Source: Halichoerus grypus (taxonomy: Eukaryota; Chordata; Mammalia; Carnivora; Phocidae). From it: a DNA stretch of 64,000 bases. The notes below the pieces were generated by a model. That model saw only the letters and a program-made list of their open reading frames with translations, was not told the DNA's origin and made no database searches. Positions 10,370-20,812 of this stretch are shown piece after piece (within the stretch, counting starts at the first letter, position 1; every line of letters begins with the position of its first letter). The translations under genes were made by a program, and so were the position numbers. The stretch spans positions 39,902 to 103,901 of the forward strand of contig NW_027555031.1 of assembly GCF_964656455.1 (NCBI RefSeq), written 5' to 3'.

Positions 10370-10925
10370 TTGCATTATTCATTATAATGAATTATATTTA
10401 ACACAAACCATGTACCAGGCATTATGCTAGGAACTGAGATAAAAAAGATGAATAATACCTGTGCCTTGCCTTTGGTGGAATTCTATGCTAGAAGGAGAAA
10501 TAGAAATATTAAATAATTGTAATACATGGTGCTAAGAACTGTTTTGGAGGGATTTCCCCCCGTGTCTTAAAGAGGGGATGAGGGAAGAACCAGGAGAAGC
10601 CTGAGGAAGGCTTCACAGAGAAGATAACATCTAAGCTCGTCCTTGAAAGAGAAGGATGAATTCACCAGACAGAAATGTAGGGAGATACTTCCTGGAGTAA
10701 TAATAGTCATAGAAGCAAAAATATGCACAAAAAGAAGAAGAAGGAGAAGGAGGAGAAGGAGAAGGAGAAGAAGAAGCAAAAATATGCACAGCATGTTTGG
10801 GAACACAGAGTATACATTCCCATGTAAGTAAAGAACAGGGTGAACACGGGAGAAATGAGACTGGAGAGTATTATAGGAACTCTGGGTGCCAGCAGGTACA
10901 TAGTGAAGAGTCATAGGAGATTCTC
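10370..10925 (-). mobile_element. L2 3' region
   Basis: Second antisense L2: accatgtaccaggcattatgctaggaac, ggaggcttcacagagaag-type segment, then ctaagctcgtccttgaaag. It continues beyond a GAA microsatellite at 10730-10771. Decayed. Confidence 0.65.
10711..10790. repeat. GAA/GGA microsatellite within a 61-bp direct duplication
   Basis: agaagcaaaaatatgcaca occurs at 10711-10729 and again, identical, at 10772-10790. Between them are about 42 bp of pure-purine gaagaa/ggagaa units. The purine run gives the poly-Leu/Phe and poly-Arg open frames here, which are not genes. Confidence 0.95.
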
Positions 10926-10949
10926 TAAGTAAGAGTGTGGGACCCAATC

Positions 10950-11420
10950 ACACATGTATTTTACTTACCTGTCTTCATCATCACTAATCCTTTCTTCAGC
11001 TGTGTCTAAACTAATGCTAAACCTATCTTTTGGGTACTTAAAATTGGTTATTTCATCTTTCAGTTCTAGAATTTCCAGTTGATTTTTTTGTCAGTTTCAT
11101 TTCTCAGTAAAAATTTTTCATCTTTTCTTCTGTTTTCTTTCTTTTTTGTTTTTTAAGTAGGCTCCACACCCAGCATGGAGCCCAACACGAGGCTTGACCC
11201 TAAGATCAAGACCTGAGCTGAGATCAAGAGTCGGATGCTTAACCGACTGAGCCATCTAGGCACACCCCCTTTTCCTCTATATTCTTAACATATAAATCAG
11301 TTATTTCCCAGTCTGTGGCTGGTAACACCAATATATGGATCTCCTATGGATCTGCTTATATTGCCTCCCTTTTGTTTTTTCAGTCTTTTGGTCTTGTCTC
11401 ATAGAATGCTTGGCTGCCTT
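10950..11420 (-). mobile_element. L1M/HAL1 5'-ORF1 region relic
   Basis: T-rich on plus. The reverse complement reads like the L1M/HAL1 segment around the start of ORF1 (aaattctagaactgaaagatg, ...gctgaagaaaggattagtg). A SINE interrupts it at 11132-11268. Family assignment from memory of the consensus. Confidence 0.55.
11132..11268 (-). mobile_element. SINEC (tRNA-Lys SINE), short old type
   Basis: Antisense: short T-rich tail, then aagtaggctccacacccagc, gagatcaagagtcggatgc and ttaaccgactgagccatct, the tRNA-like head. Lacks the long CT-rich segment of the other copies. Probable TSD cttttcttct (11122-11131) / cttttcctct (11269-11278), 9 of 10. Confidence 0.85.
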
Positions 11421-12620
11421 TGGGTCAGGTGTCTGTCAGCGATCACCTCTTGCTCAAAGAAATATCCTAGAGTCTTGTCCTTGGCAGACCTTTGAGGGCA
11501 GAGCAGTGTTCCTCCAAAGGGCGTGGTGGACATGATTGATGTATTTGGTGGGGCAGAATCTGGGGAGCTTCTAATGGAGAGAGTAGAATAGCAAGGAGGG
11601 TTTCAGAAGGGGATGTGGAAGAATGCGGGTGACAAGGGTGTGGACTCTCCCGCCCGGGCCCCCTCCGTAGTCATTGCCTACCAGCCAGACTGGGAGTAGT
11701 ACAGCATCAATCACTTTCCCCTCCACCCTGCTCCAGCTGGGAAAGACATCCTGGCTGTGTAAACTAACCTTATGAGTCTAATTCCAAGAAGGCCAAGGAA
11801 TTTGACAGGAAACAACACAAGCTAGTCGTCTTAGATCTCTGTCTGGGCTTGACGTGATTGGGTCTGAAATAGCTACAGAGAGCCTCATTATTAGACATCT
11901 TGAGCCACAAAGATACCCACACGTTTGCATGCACAAACAAGAAGGTTTAAAACGAGGCCACCAAAGGGGTAAGGCCATACAGGCCTCCACACAGGAACTA
12001 AGACCAAGGCTTCAATTTCAAGTCAGATCCCCAGTGGAGGGTGTTTGACAGGGCTTGTCACTCAGATTCCAAAAATCTGTCTCCACAGCCAAGAATCCTT
12101 CATCTCTGTCCCCACTCTCCATCTTGACTATTCTTGTGCATTGCAGGCAGCTCAGAGGTGGCTGTTTTCAAGAGCAGGGTGAGCCATCTCTGCCAAGAGC
12201 TTGTCTTGCCAATCACTTCCTTGGCCCCAGCCCTCAGCTCGTCCAAGTCTGACATCACCCTTAACCCCCCACCACCACCCCCAGAATAAAGAGCCACCTC
12301 AGAGGCTGTGACTGCCAGACCTAGTCCCACTCTGTCCCAGACATTTCAAGCTGACAACTCCCAGAGAGGCAGAATCCCTCTCACCCATATGCATAGCCCT
12401 CGCTGCTCAGGATGGTCTGAATACCCCAGATCTACTCTGCTGGGGGCTTGATCATCTGATATGGGAGGGATGGATGTGTCAGATGCTGGTCCCCCAAAAG
12501 CTGAAGGGTTCTAGCCCTCATGCACTCAGAAGCCTTAAGGGCCCTTATGGGGGTCTTTTCTCTTATTGAATCTGGGATGAGTGCAGCCTTAGGCCTGAGG
12601 TAAATAGAAGGGATCACATC
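11420..12620. other. Unique GC-richer block
   Basis: About 1.2 kb with no recognisable repeat. Contains isolated CpG-bearing words (cccgcccgggccccctccg near 11650, ttgacgtgattgg near 11849). No exon can be supported. It could be a regulatory or conserved element, but only alignment would show this. Confidence 0.4.
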
Positions 12621-12624
12621 ATGG

Positions 12625-12840
12625 GCTCAGGGGTTGGATCTTGCTGACTTCACATATGGGCTTTGCTGTTCCTAGCACTATGGCCTTGGGCAAATTGCTT
12701 AACCATTTCTTCATCTTTTCATTCATTATGTAAAGTGGAAATAGTTACCTTGTAAGGTTATATTAGGATTAAATGAGTTGATACATGTAAACTTCTTAGA
12801 ACAGTGCTTAGGATCTAAGGAGTTATCAATAAGTAATATG
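12625..12840 (+). mobile_element. MIR
   Basis: Sense: gccttgggcaaattgcttaacc, ggattaaatgagttgatac, ttagaacagtgcttagg. Near complete. Confidence 0.8.
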
Positions 12841-12884
12841 AGGAGAGGCAAAAGGGGAGTAAGTAGTTAACAGGGACAGAGTTT

Positions 12885-13035
12885 CAGTTTGGGGAGATGA
12901 AAAAGCCCTAAAGATGGACAGTGGTGATGGTTTACACAATAAGGTGAATGTACTTAAGGCCACTGAACTGTACACTTAAAAATGGTTAAAATGGTAAATT
13001 TTATGTATGTATGTTACCACAATTTTTTTTAAAAA
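12885..13035 (+). mobile_element. L1 (L1MA/MB-type) 3' end
   Basis: ggtgaatgtacttaaggcc, actgaactgtacacttaaaa and taaattttatgtatgtatg are the classic mammalian L1 3' terminus, ending in an A/T-rich tail at about 13035. Confidence 0.85.
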
Positions 13036-13039
13036 AGTA

Positions 13040-13800
13040 ACAGCTGTTATTATTTGATGGGGCTATCTTCACCTCCTCATGGAGCTCCAAGGTAAACATG
13101 GTATCTTTGCCCCAGGGGAAGGAGGAACAGCCTTCTCCTCCAGTATAGAGTTTAGGTTCCTCGTTGGGCTCTAGCACCTTCTCCCACCAAAGAGAATTAA
13201 ACTCTCAAGTCCTCCAGGGGTTCTACCAAGAAACTTGGGTACCTAGGGAGCCCTCTGAATTGCAGACACTTAGACACACATACACACAGACATATCAAAG
13301 AGATGGACACATAGACAGCACCAAGGAGGCAGACAAGGAAGGGCTGCAAAGGGTTGAGGTAATCTAAGAAAGAACTTTGGTCTCTGGAGATGGGTGCTCC
13401 AGGTAAGACCCGGAAGGAAATTGGATGAGATGGGGGCAGGGTGACCAACCACATGCTCATTACATTGTCCAGGCCTTGGTTCAGGCTCTGCCTGCTTGGA
13501 GTAGCCTCTGTCTCTGATCCTCTCCACCCCCCCCACCCAAAGCCCCCTCGTGCTTTCAGCCTTGGCTAAAGGCTACCTCTAGCAGAGGGCCCTCCCTGCT
13601 TCTCCACCCTCCTGAAGGCCCATTCTTTGCGCTGAGCATCAAAGCCTCAATGTATTCCTCAGCTCTGGCTCAGCTGTTGCTCACCAACTACTTTATGTGT
13701 GTCTCCTCCCTAAAGATGGGAGCTGTGGCTTTTCTTCTCTGCACTCCTCTCCTTGCACACTACCCCTAATTAAGCAGACCTCACTTATACTTTTTTAAAT
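13040..13800. other. Unique sequence
   Basis: No gene or named repeat recognised. Contains cacacataca-type low-complexity words (13268-13290) and a C-run (ccccccccaccc near 13525). Confidence 0.4.
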
Positions 13801-13831
13801 GATGGCATATTGATGAATTTTTTGAACACAT

Positions 13832-13849
13832 ACACACACACACACACCC
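13832..13849. repeat. (CA)n microsatellite
   Basis: Short cacacaca run abutting the 5' end of a DNA transposon. Confidence 0.9.
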
Positions 13850-13953
13850 CAGTAGTTCCCAAAGTGTGTTTCCAGGAACACCAGTTCCATGGAATATCAA
13901 GAGGTATTATGAGAAAAGAGGGTTCCATAGTCTAATACATTTGAGAAACACTG
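13850..13953 (+). mobile_element. hAT-type non-autonomous DNA transposon
   Basis: Terminal inverted repeats cagtagttcccaaa at left and tttgagaaacactg at right. The interior is ggaacaccagttcc...gggttccatagtctaa. A 104-bp MITE of hAT style. I do not name the subfamily. The 8-bp flanks no longer match. Confidence 0.6.
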
Positions 13954-14242
13954 AGCTAAGTTAAACAGGTTTATTTATTATAGGACATATCGAGACTATA
14001 ACATGCTAACAATTATATTAGTAGTGTGTTGGGGCCAGCACTTACCAGCTCAGGGGAGCCAATTCCACACATCTCTTCCCAATTTCACATTCAATGATGC
14101 AACATTGGTAACTTAAATTGGCCATGGTGGGAGTATTTATACCACAGAAATCAGCAAACACTACAAATCTGGGGTTTTATTTTTCTTTCAGAGAGCTGGC
14201 TTACCAGCACATTACTAAATACCACTTCAGGAAGAGACTATG

Positions 14243-14345
14243 GCATGCAGGTTTTCCTAATGTATTTGACCATAACATTCCTTTGTTCTCTGGTGGGAAG
14301 CATCGTGGGGGAAGTAGTGTTCCCCAGAACATTTTATGGGGGAAG
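14243..14345 (-). mobile_element. Second, inverted copy of the hAT-type MITE
   Basis: Its reverse complement shares with 13850-13953 the words ggaacac..., a ggttccatagtctaatacattt-like stretch (here decayed) and a gaaaac terminus. It lies about 290 bp away in the opposite orientation. More diverged than the first copy. Confidence 0.45.
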
Positions 14346-14384
14346 TTGTCCTATGCAAAGATACTTTACCCTAATGCCAAGGGA

Positions 14385-14590
14385 GATGATTCAGAGGAAT
14401 TTATATTAATTGAGCCTCTGCTGTGTGCTCGGTGCTTTATGTACATTATCTCATTTAATTCTTACAACAACATTGGAGCTATAAATATTGCCCACATTTT
14501 GCAAATGAGGAAACAAAAGATCAAAGAATTTTCCCAACTTCACACCACCAGGAAGTGGCAGCAAAAGCCCATCTTAATCAGGGATTACAA
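14385..14590 (-). mobile_element. MIR
   Basis: Antisense: ctgctgtgtgctcggtgctttatg, tctcatttaattcttacaacaa, ttgcaaatgaggaaac, cttcacaccaccaggaagtgg. It forms the C-terminal half of a 159-aa chance open frame (14118-14597). Confidence 0.75.
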
Positions 14591-14811
14591 TGTCTAATGG
14601 GGGAGTATTTGCAACAAGATTTAAGTAATTTTAGAAGGGTTTGTTAAATGACAAGTAGACAGGTCATGAGCTATACTTAGAATCTAGTCATCCAGAATTG
14701 CCAGCAACACTTCTAGAAAATAATAGAAAAGTTACTCAAAATCTCAGCTGGCCCACATCTTGTCTTCTTCCTACTTGTCATCTGCCGTGGGCTGACACTG
14801 CAGAAAATCAC

Positions 14812-14913
14812 AGATTTCAGAATCTCCAGGGCACTTAAGAAAAAATGCCGGTACCTGAGCTCAACTCTCTCCCCAGGGCAATTCTAACCTGAAACCAGGA
14901 TTGAGAACCACTG
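14812..14913 (+). mobile_element. MER20 (hAT-Charlie) right part
   Basis: aatctccagggcactta...ctccccagggcaattctaa ending in caggattgagaaccactg, the terminal inverted repeat of MER20/MER5-class elements. Confidence 0.6.
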
Positions 14914-14924
14914 AAAATGATATG

Positions 14925-15090
14925 GAAAGACCCTTAGAAACCAGCTAGATTAACTTTCATTTTAAGGACGGGGAAACTGAGGCCCACAAAGGGGAAGTGG
15001 CCTGTCCAGAGTCACACAGCAGTCAGTTGCAGAACGTTAGACCAGTACCTGAACTTCTTGGCCCCTGGGTGATTCCCTTTCCACTTAGCA
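14925..15090 (-). mobile_element. MIR (MIRc-like)
   Basis: acggggaaactgaggccc, gaagtggcctgtccagagtcacacagc, then ctgaacttcttggcccctg. Antisense orientation. Confidence 0.65.
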
Positions 15091-15394
15091 TAAAGGGTCT
15101 TCAGAACTCACTGCCTAAAAGAGATTATGTCAACTGAAACCCAAACTTATTTTGGATAACTGAGGGTTGATTACTTTTCCACCAAGGAAGAACTAACCTT
15201 ATTAGCTAAGGGTGTTCCAAGTGCAATGGGAAGACCCTAGAGAGTTTCAAGCTGACAAACCACACCATATGTCCTAGGAAATATATCAGAACCCCAAATC
15301 ACAGTCTTATAAGCTAAAGAGCTCACACCTGTCCCCCTCAGGCTGACTATGGTAAAACCAACCCACCTTTGCCACAGTGACTTTTCTTCCCATC

Positions 15395-15760
15395 ATGAAT
15401 TAATTAACTCAGTCAATCAGTACCTGCTCACCTGGAAGGCATTGTCCTTGACAGTGAGACTACAGTGAGCAAAACATAGTAGAGAAGTTCTAAGGAGCTT
15501 ACATCTAGTGGGGGAGAAAAACAATAAAAATCAATCATATGAGATTGTGTTAAGTTCTATGTGGAAAATAAAATAGTAATGCTATGAAGAGTGTATGGGG
15601 AGGTAGGGAGAGGAGAAAGTCACATCAAGTGAGCTAGTCAGGGCAGAGGGAAGAGCAAGGGCTACATTGGGTGAGCTTATCTGACTGGGGTTAAAAAGCC
15701 AGAAGGACCAGGAGGTAGGGTGGGAGCCCGCGTGACCACAGTCAGGTTACCAAGGCCAGA
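15395..15760 (-). mobile_element. L2 3' region
   Basis: attaattaactcagtcaatcag, ggagcttacatctagtggggga, gtgttaagttctatgtgg, gaagagcaagggc. Consecutive landmarks of L2 in reverse. Confidence 0.7.
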
Positions 15761-16535
15761 GTCTGTGCTGGAAAGGGGAGGCAGGTTGCCAAACTGAAGA
15801 GCTGGCATGGGCTTCCCCATCAGAGGATCCAGCAATTCTTGTCCTGTACCTTATTCTTTACTTGCCCCTGGCCCACAAACTAAATCCTGGAAACATGAAT
15901 TTCCAAGAAGATATTCAAACTTGATCTTATGCAAGATATGCAAGTTTTAATGGAATTAAATGAGAAGTCCATTTTGGCCAATCGGGTTGATTGAAGATTA
16001 AAATGATGGGTAATATCCAGGAGTATTGAACAAGCCTCTTGACTTGCAAAGAACTGAGATTCCTTCAAGGGAGTTTCTAAGAGGGCATAAGCTATTATTT
16101 TTGAAGACACTTGCACAGGAACCTAGAGACGAACAAGAAAGCCCTTGGGAAGTGCAAGAACATTGAAGAATCTTGTTTCTCTATTAACACAACACAGTTA
16201 CTCTGCTCCTCTCTCTGCTTCTTACAACCAGTTCCTTACTCCTACTTTTCCCTCCCTCATTACTTCGGCTGGTGCTTGGCTAACTGACCCCTGTTGTCCA
16301 CTCTTCCGTTAATGAACTTTCAGACCTATTTCCCACTGCTCATTGATACATTCCTCCCCCCTTCCCAAAGCAAATTCCCGAAAGAAGTCTGATTGGCCTC
16401 AGATGATTGAGTCCTTCATGCCGAGTGATTAGAGACCCTTGGCCCAGGTGTCCATTCCCGGTCCAATCAGCTTTAGCTAAACTCAGCCCTGGAGCATGTG
16501 GGGCTCTCATAAAATTCCTGGCTGCACAGCTAGTC
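15760..16535. other. Unassigned sequence
   Basis: No gene recognised. The part 16380-16500 (gattggcctcagatgattgag, ccaatcagctttag) resembles the paired 'gattggcc...ccaatca' words of an old interspersed repeat I cannot name. Confidence 0.35.
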
Positions 16536-16536
16536 A

Positions 16537-16647
16537 GTGTACTGGCTACTCATCCCGGTTTGCTCGGGACTTTCCAGGTTTTAAAACTGAGTTATGTCTC
16601 AGGACCCTCCTCAGTTCTGAAGAAACTGGGACAGTTAGTCACCCTAC
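16537..16647 (+). mobile_element. Palindromic DNA-transposon-like element
   Basis: Left end actggctactcatcccggtttgc and right end aaactgggacagttagtcaccc are rough inverted repeats around ctcgggactttccaggttttaa. Resembles a known class of short mammalian elements ending ...ggttggtcaccctac. Family name not asserted. Confidence 0.5.
16566..16575 (+). promoter_or_regulatory. NF-kB-like site in a repeat
   Basis: GGGACTTTCC is an exact kappa-B consensus decamer. It lies inside the palindromic element at 16537-16647. The match is seen; function is not shown. Confidence 0.3.
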
Positions 16648-16729
16648 GTTTGTGGGTGGGACAGTTCCCTCTGGAGTCCTGGAAGGACAGATAGAGTAAC
16701 AGATATCTTCAGCATGTCAGTGGTAGGCA

Positions 16730-17290
16730 GGGTATGAGGAAATCAGCATTTTTTACCCACTGATGGTGGGAGTGAAAATTGTTATGACCTTTCTGGGGGA
16801 AAATCTGGATATGTGTATGAAAAGTAAAAAATATGTATATTCTTTGACTTAGAAACCCTTCAATGACTTCTCCAAAACAATCAGCCCAGAGTGCAAAGAT
16901 TCATGAACAAAGCCATTCATTGAAACATTATTTGTTAAAGTAAAATAATGGAAATAGCCTAAGTTAACTACCAATAGAGAATCAGGGAAATAAACCAGGA
17001 TATATCCAATGAATACTTTGTGACCATTAAAAATAAAGATGTGGCTTTTTAAATATTGATGTAGAATTTTTCTATGAGATATTCTTAACAAAAAGGAGAT
17101 GATCAAATATTTATTATTCCATAAATAATCACATTTATGTAAAAAAGGGGGAAAAGCGCATTGAAAAAAGTTAAGGAAATATCCCAGTGGTGAGATTGCA
17201 GATGATACTCATCTTTAAACTGTTTCACTTTTTCTGAATGTTTTTCAATGCATAATTATCATTTCCATATTTGGATTTTTCCCCATTTTT
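16730..17290 (+). mobile_element. L1M 3' end
   Basis: Sense: gggagtgaaaattgttatgacctttctggggg, gaaacattatttgttaaagt, ccattaaaaataaagatg, ttcactttttctgaatgttt. Matches the 3' end of old L1M elements. Confidence 0.75.
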
Positions 17291-17565
17291 TAAAAACATA
17301 AAATATCCTGGTCCAACAAATCTGATGAAATGGTGTTTTCACTCAAAAATGTTTTTATTTTCCAATTTTGTTCTGGTCCATTAATTTTAGAACACATAGA
17401 GGTTTGATTCAGGTTCCAACTGATCCAGTTGGGTTTGGTTTTGTTTAAAAACAAAAACAAAGTTGATTCCATCTGAGTTGCGTTTATAGAAAATTAATAT
17501 TGGGGTTTGGTTAAGGATTCAATCAGTCAAGTGGTTGGTTCCTATTCTTGGTTCACAGTTTATGA
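17290..17565. other. Unassigned AT-rich sequence
   Basis: Repeated ggttt/gattc words (ttgattcaggttcc, gttgggtttggttttg, gggtttggttaagg) and a small palindrome ttttgtttaaaaacaaaa at 17441-17458. Not assigned to a family. Confidence 0.3.
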
Positions 17566-18285
17566 AGTTCAAGTCATTCCCCAGAATTCCCACAGGAACC
17601 CTGAATAATTGGAATGAAGGCAGAGAGAGGTTTGGAAGCCCGAATTATCCAGAAAATTGCCATGTCTCTCAGCCTGGAAGGGCCTGCAAGCAGCCATTTC
17701 CCAAGGGCACAGAACAAAGCCACAGCTGGGACATTTCCAGGAGGCCTATTGGCCCTGACCACAATGTGGCCAGAGCCGTGCTGCCCTGGGACCTTGGCGT
17801 CACCGCATCTCTTATCCTCTGCTTGCTCCCACAGGAGCTGGCCCCTACTGCCCAGCAGAGCCTGGGGGCTTCCTCTTCCAGGCCAGACCCGTGCCTGGTC
17901 ACCCAAAGCAGCTCCATCTGGGCTGTACAACCTGTGGTGAAATTCCTGCAGCTTGAGGTCATCCTTTAGCCAGAGCTGCTCATGCAAGGACATGGCTTGC
18001 TTGAGGAGGGCATGAGTGGTGACCGAGCTCCTCACCAACAAAACCTGCACCCTGTTCCTTTTTAATGGTTTTTTTAAAGGTGGGCACCCTGGCTCTGTGG
18101 AGGACTCTTTGAAGCAGAGGGAGACAGGCATGGTGAAAGTCAGTTCCTGCCTCAGACAAGCTGCTTTCATGAGGTAGGCTGGGCAGCACACTCACCCAGC
18201 CGCTAGACAAGGTCCCCACAGGGCCCTGGTGGGCCCCCACTCCTTCATGTTTTCCTTGAGACCATCAAAGCCTCAGCTGGGATGG
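17565..18285. other. GC-richer unique block, multi-frame open
   Basis: Open in several frames on both strands: minus 17574-18191 (205 aa), plus 17535-17969 (144 aa), plus 17614-17940 (108 aa). No protein family is recognised. Openness on both strands points to low stop frequency rather than coding. Possible conserved or regulatory DNA. Confidence 0.35.
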
Positions 18286-18289
18286 TTTT

Positions 18290-18475
18290 AGAGCTGTGTT
18301 GCCTGGAGCCGCTAGGTGGATGACCTTGGGAAAGGGTCTTCAGCTGCACCTCAGTTTTTGTAGTTGTGAATCAACAGAGGAGAAGCATACCTCTCTCCCA
18401 GGGTTGGCATGAATATTTAATGAAATCATCTTTCTGGAATCACCTGCCACATAGCATGCCACCAGCGGAGCTCTG
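18290..18475 (+). mobile_element. MIR
   Basis: ggatgaccttgggaaagg, cacctcagtttttgtagttgtg, ggcatgaatatttaatgaaat, cacctgccacatagc. Sense, moderately decayed. Confidence 0.65.
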
Positions 18476-18708
18476 AGAACAGTGGGAATGGTCCACCTGG
18501 GGTGCAGGCTAAAAGGGGCTGCACTGCCTCTAGATAATTTACAAGCCATTATAAAGCTGACTAAAACTTGGTGTGCCTCTTATAATCCCCGCCCATCAAC
18601 ATATCTCAGCAACGTCAGTGATAAATACTCTGCATCATCCCTGTTGACGGCTTCAGTCACACCAGCCCTGGGTACACCAATGCCTGCCGCAGATGGCACA
18701 CTCCACGA

Positions 18709-18723
18709 ATGGCAGATACTTCT
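18709..18723. repeat. TSD of SINE (left)
   Basis: atggcagatacttct, repeated exactly at 18933-18947. Confidence 0.95.
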
Positions 18724-18932
18724 TTTTTTTTTTTTTTTTTAAGATTTTATTTATTTATTTGACAGAGAGAGAGAGAGAGAGCTAGAGAGGGAACACAAGC
18801 AGGGGGAGTGGGAGAGGGAGAAGCAGACTCCCCGCTGAGCAGGGAGCCCGATGCGGGGCTCGATCCCAGGACCCTGGGATCATGACCTGAGCCGAAGGCA
18901 GACGCTTAACGACTGAGCCACCCAGGCGCCCC
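18724..18932 (-). mobile_element. SINEC, youngest-looking copy
   Basis: Complete antisense SINE: poly(T), aagattttatttatttatttga, (GA)n, then gagcagggagcccgatgcgg, the tRNA-like boxes and ccacccaggcgcccc. A perfect 15-bp TSD and CpGs kept at several hot positions (gatgcgg, ctcgatccc, gccgaag) indicate recent insertion. Confidence 0.97.
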
Positions 18933-19114
18933 ATGGCAGATACTTCTGTTGTATTATGAGATGTTAGGAGCAACTATATATAATTGGCTCTCATTCATAC
19001 ATAATAATAATCCTTTTTTCAGATGTGAGTTCTAAGCTATCATATAACAGATGGGGAGATCCTGAGAAGATCATCTAATGGTTCTAAATGTTAGTATCTC
19101 ACCAGAGCACTGGA

Positions 19115-19250
19115 AATGTACAGAGTGTTTTCACAGGCATAACATCCCTCCTAAAACTCACATGGCCCTTTGAGGTAGGTGCAATTGTGCCCATTTTATA
19201 GATAAGGAGACCAGCCCAGGGGCATTTATGGAAATTAGACATAGTGCCTG
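19115..19250 (-). mobile_element. MIR fragment
   Basis: cacaggcataacatccctcc, tttgaggtaggtgcaattgtgcccattttatag, ataaggagaccag. Antisense. Confidence 0.65.
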
Positions 19251-20385
19251 CAAGCCCCTTCCCTACCAGCCCTCTGTGGAGCCCAGGGCTTAAAGCACTG
19301 TCCCCAGAGATTATCAGTAGGGAGACAGCAACACGACTATAGCACTTGGAGCTACTTGATAAAGAGAAAGAGGAAATGCTACTATTTCCTATGGGGCCCT
19401 CCCACTTATCTCGTTTGGGCATCACAGAAGCCTCCAAGGCAGGTCTGTTCTCCCCAGTTCATAGGAAAGGATACCAACTCTCTGAAAGATAAGGTTTGCT
19501 TACCTGAAGGCAAACAGACATATAAGAGAAAGAGCCCAAAATTGAACCCTGGTCAAAGTGAGACTAACGCCCTATATCTCCCTCTGATCCCAGAGGCCTC
19601 GAGCAAAGGGAGAGCCTGACAGCATGGTTGACTGGAAAGAGTTCTGAGCTTCTAAGCAAGGAGTCTTTGGAAAAAGGAATGTTGATTCCCATGCTTTTCA
19701 GAATCATAGTGGTTCTGATTTGAGGTCTAGGGGCGAAAAGGATGACTCAAGTTTTCTCCATATGGCCTGGGTTTTTCCTGACTTACACTACCACGAGTCC
19801 CTGATCAGTTGCGTGGCAAGTGCCCACAGCTCCTGGGTAGGTGGAAAGACATGTCTGCATCCGCTCATGGATCCTGAGCTTGCATAATTTGAGGGACTCT
19901 GGGACTGAGAATCCTCATTCATTTGTCCCATGAGTTCATTACCCATCATGGGTTTATTATTATTATTATGATTATGATTATAGTAATATATGCTCATGTT
20001 AAAGATTCAAAAGATACTGAAGGGAGGACAGCAAAAAGCAAGTCAAAGGAAATCATCTTAAAGGGAGAGTGAGCATCCCAATATGTGTGCATGGCATAGG
20101 AAGCAGCAGGAGGAAGATGGTCTGTTGGAAAAGAGAGGCAGGGAGCCCAGGAGAGGTGTGCAGACCTCCAGGGAATGACAGGGGCCAGGGAAGAAGGTCA
20201 AGGGCCAATAGAGCTATGAAGTGAGTGATTTTGGAGGGGAGAGAAGAAGGAGCAGGTTTGGGACAAGATGCAGGACTCTCCTGGAGGTAGGGCAAAGCAA
20301 ACAGTGGGGGTGTGGTAAGAATGACTGGTCAAAGGCCAAAGAGAGCCTCAGCACCAAAGGGCTCTAAGTCAGTGAGATAAATGAA
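19250..20385. other. Unassigned sequence
   Basis: Includes a degenerate MIR-like stretch near 19440-19560 and a ttattattattatgattatgatt simple repeat at 19950-19980. The rest is purine-rich and unassigned. No gene seen. Confidence 0.35.
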
Positions 20386-20762
20386 TGTCAGTTTGCTGCA
20401 AATTAACTCCTTCTCAGTCTCCCTCCTCAGATCCTATACCTTTTCCCCCTAGTAGCCCCATCTCTTCCCTTCAGTCTCTTCTTTACCTCTTGGACTCCCT
20501 CTTTTGCCAGAAGAACTTCCTTTACCATTTCTTTTCATACAGATCTGCTGGCAGTGAATTATCTCAGCTTTGGTTGATGCATAAAAGTCTTCATTTTGCC
20601 TTAATTTTTCAAAGATAGTTTTGTTGTGTCCTGAAACCTAACTTGACCATTTTCTGTTTCAGCACTTTAAAGACATTGCTCTACTCTCTTCAGCCCATGT
20701 GGCTTCTGCTGCCATTCTGCTTTTTGTCCCTCTGTACTGAAGATGTTTTTCTTCTCTGCTTC

Positions 20763-20812
20763 CTTTTTTTTTTAATTTAAATTCAATTAGCCAAGGTATA
20801 GTACATCATTGG
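20763..20812 (-). mobile_element. 50-bp LINE-1 insertion (38 nt plus tail)
   Basis: Poly(T), then aatttaaattcaattagcc and 20-odd more bases of the carnivore L1 3' end. Flanked by the exact 16-bp TSD ttttcttctctgcttc (20747-20762 and 20813-20828). Confidence 0.95.

Noticed and set aside
10567..10947. 126-aa frame with a poly-Leu 'membrane segment' and the plus-strand poly-Arg frame
   Set aside because: Both come from the GAA/GGA purine tract inside an L2.
14118..14597. 159-aa plus-strand frame
   Set aside because: Its C-terminal half is an antisense MIR and its middle a DNA transposon.
17574..18191. 205-aa minus-strand open frame as a gene
   Set aside because: No recognisable domain, no splice or promoter context, and the plus strand is equally open over the same bases.
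18300..18320. CTCF-like word gccgctaggtggatg
   Set aside because: Lies in a MIR and lacks the GGC step, so too weak.
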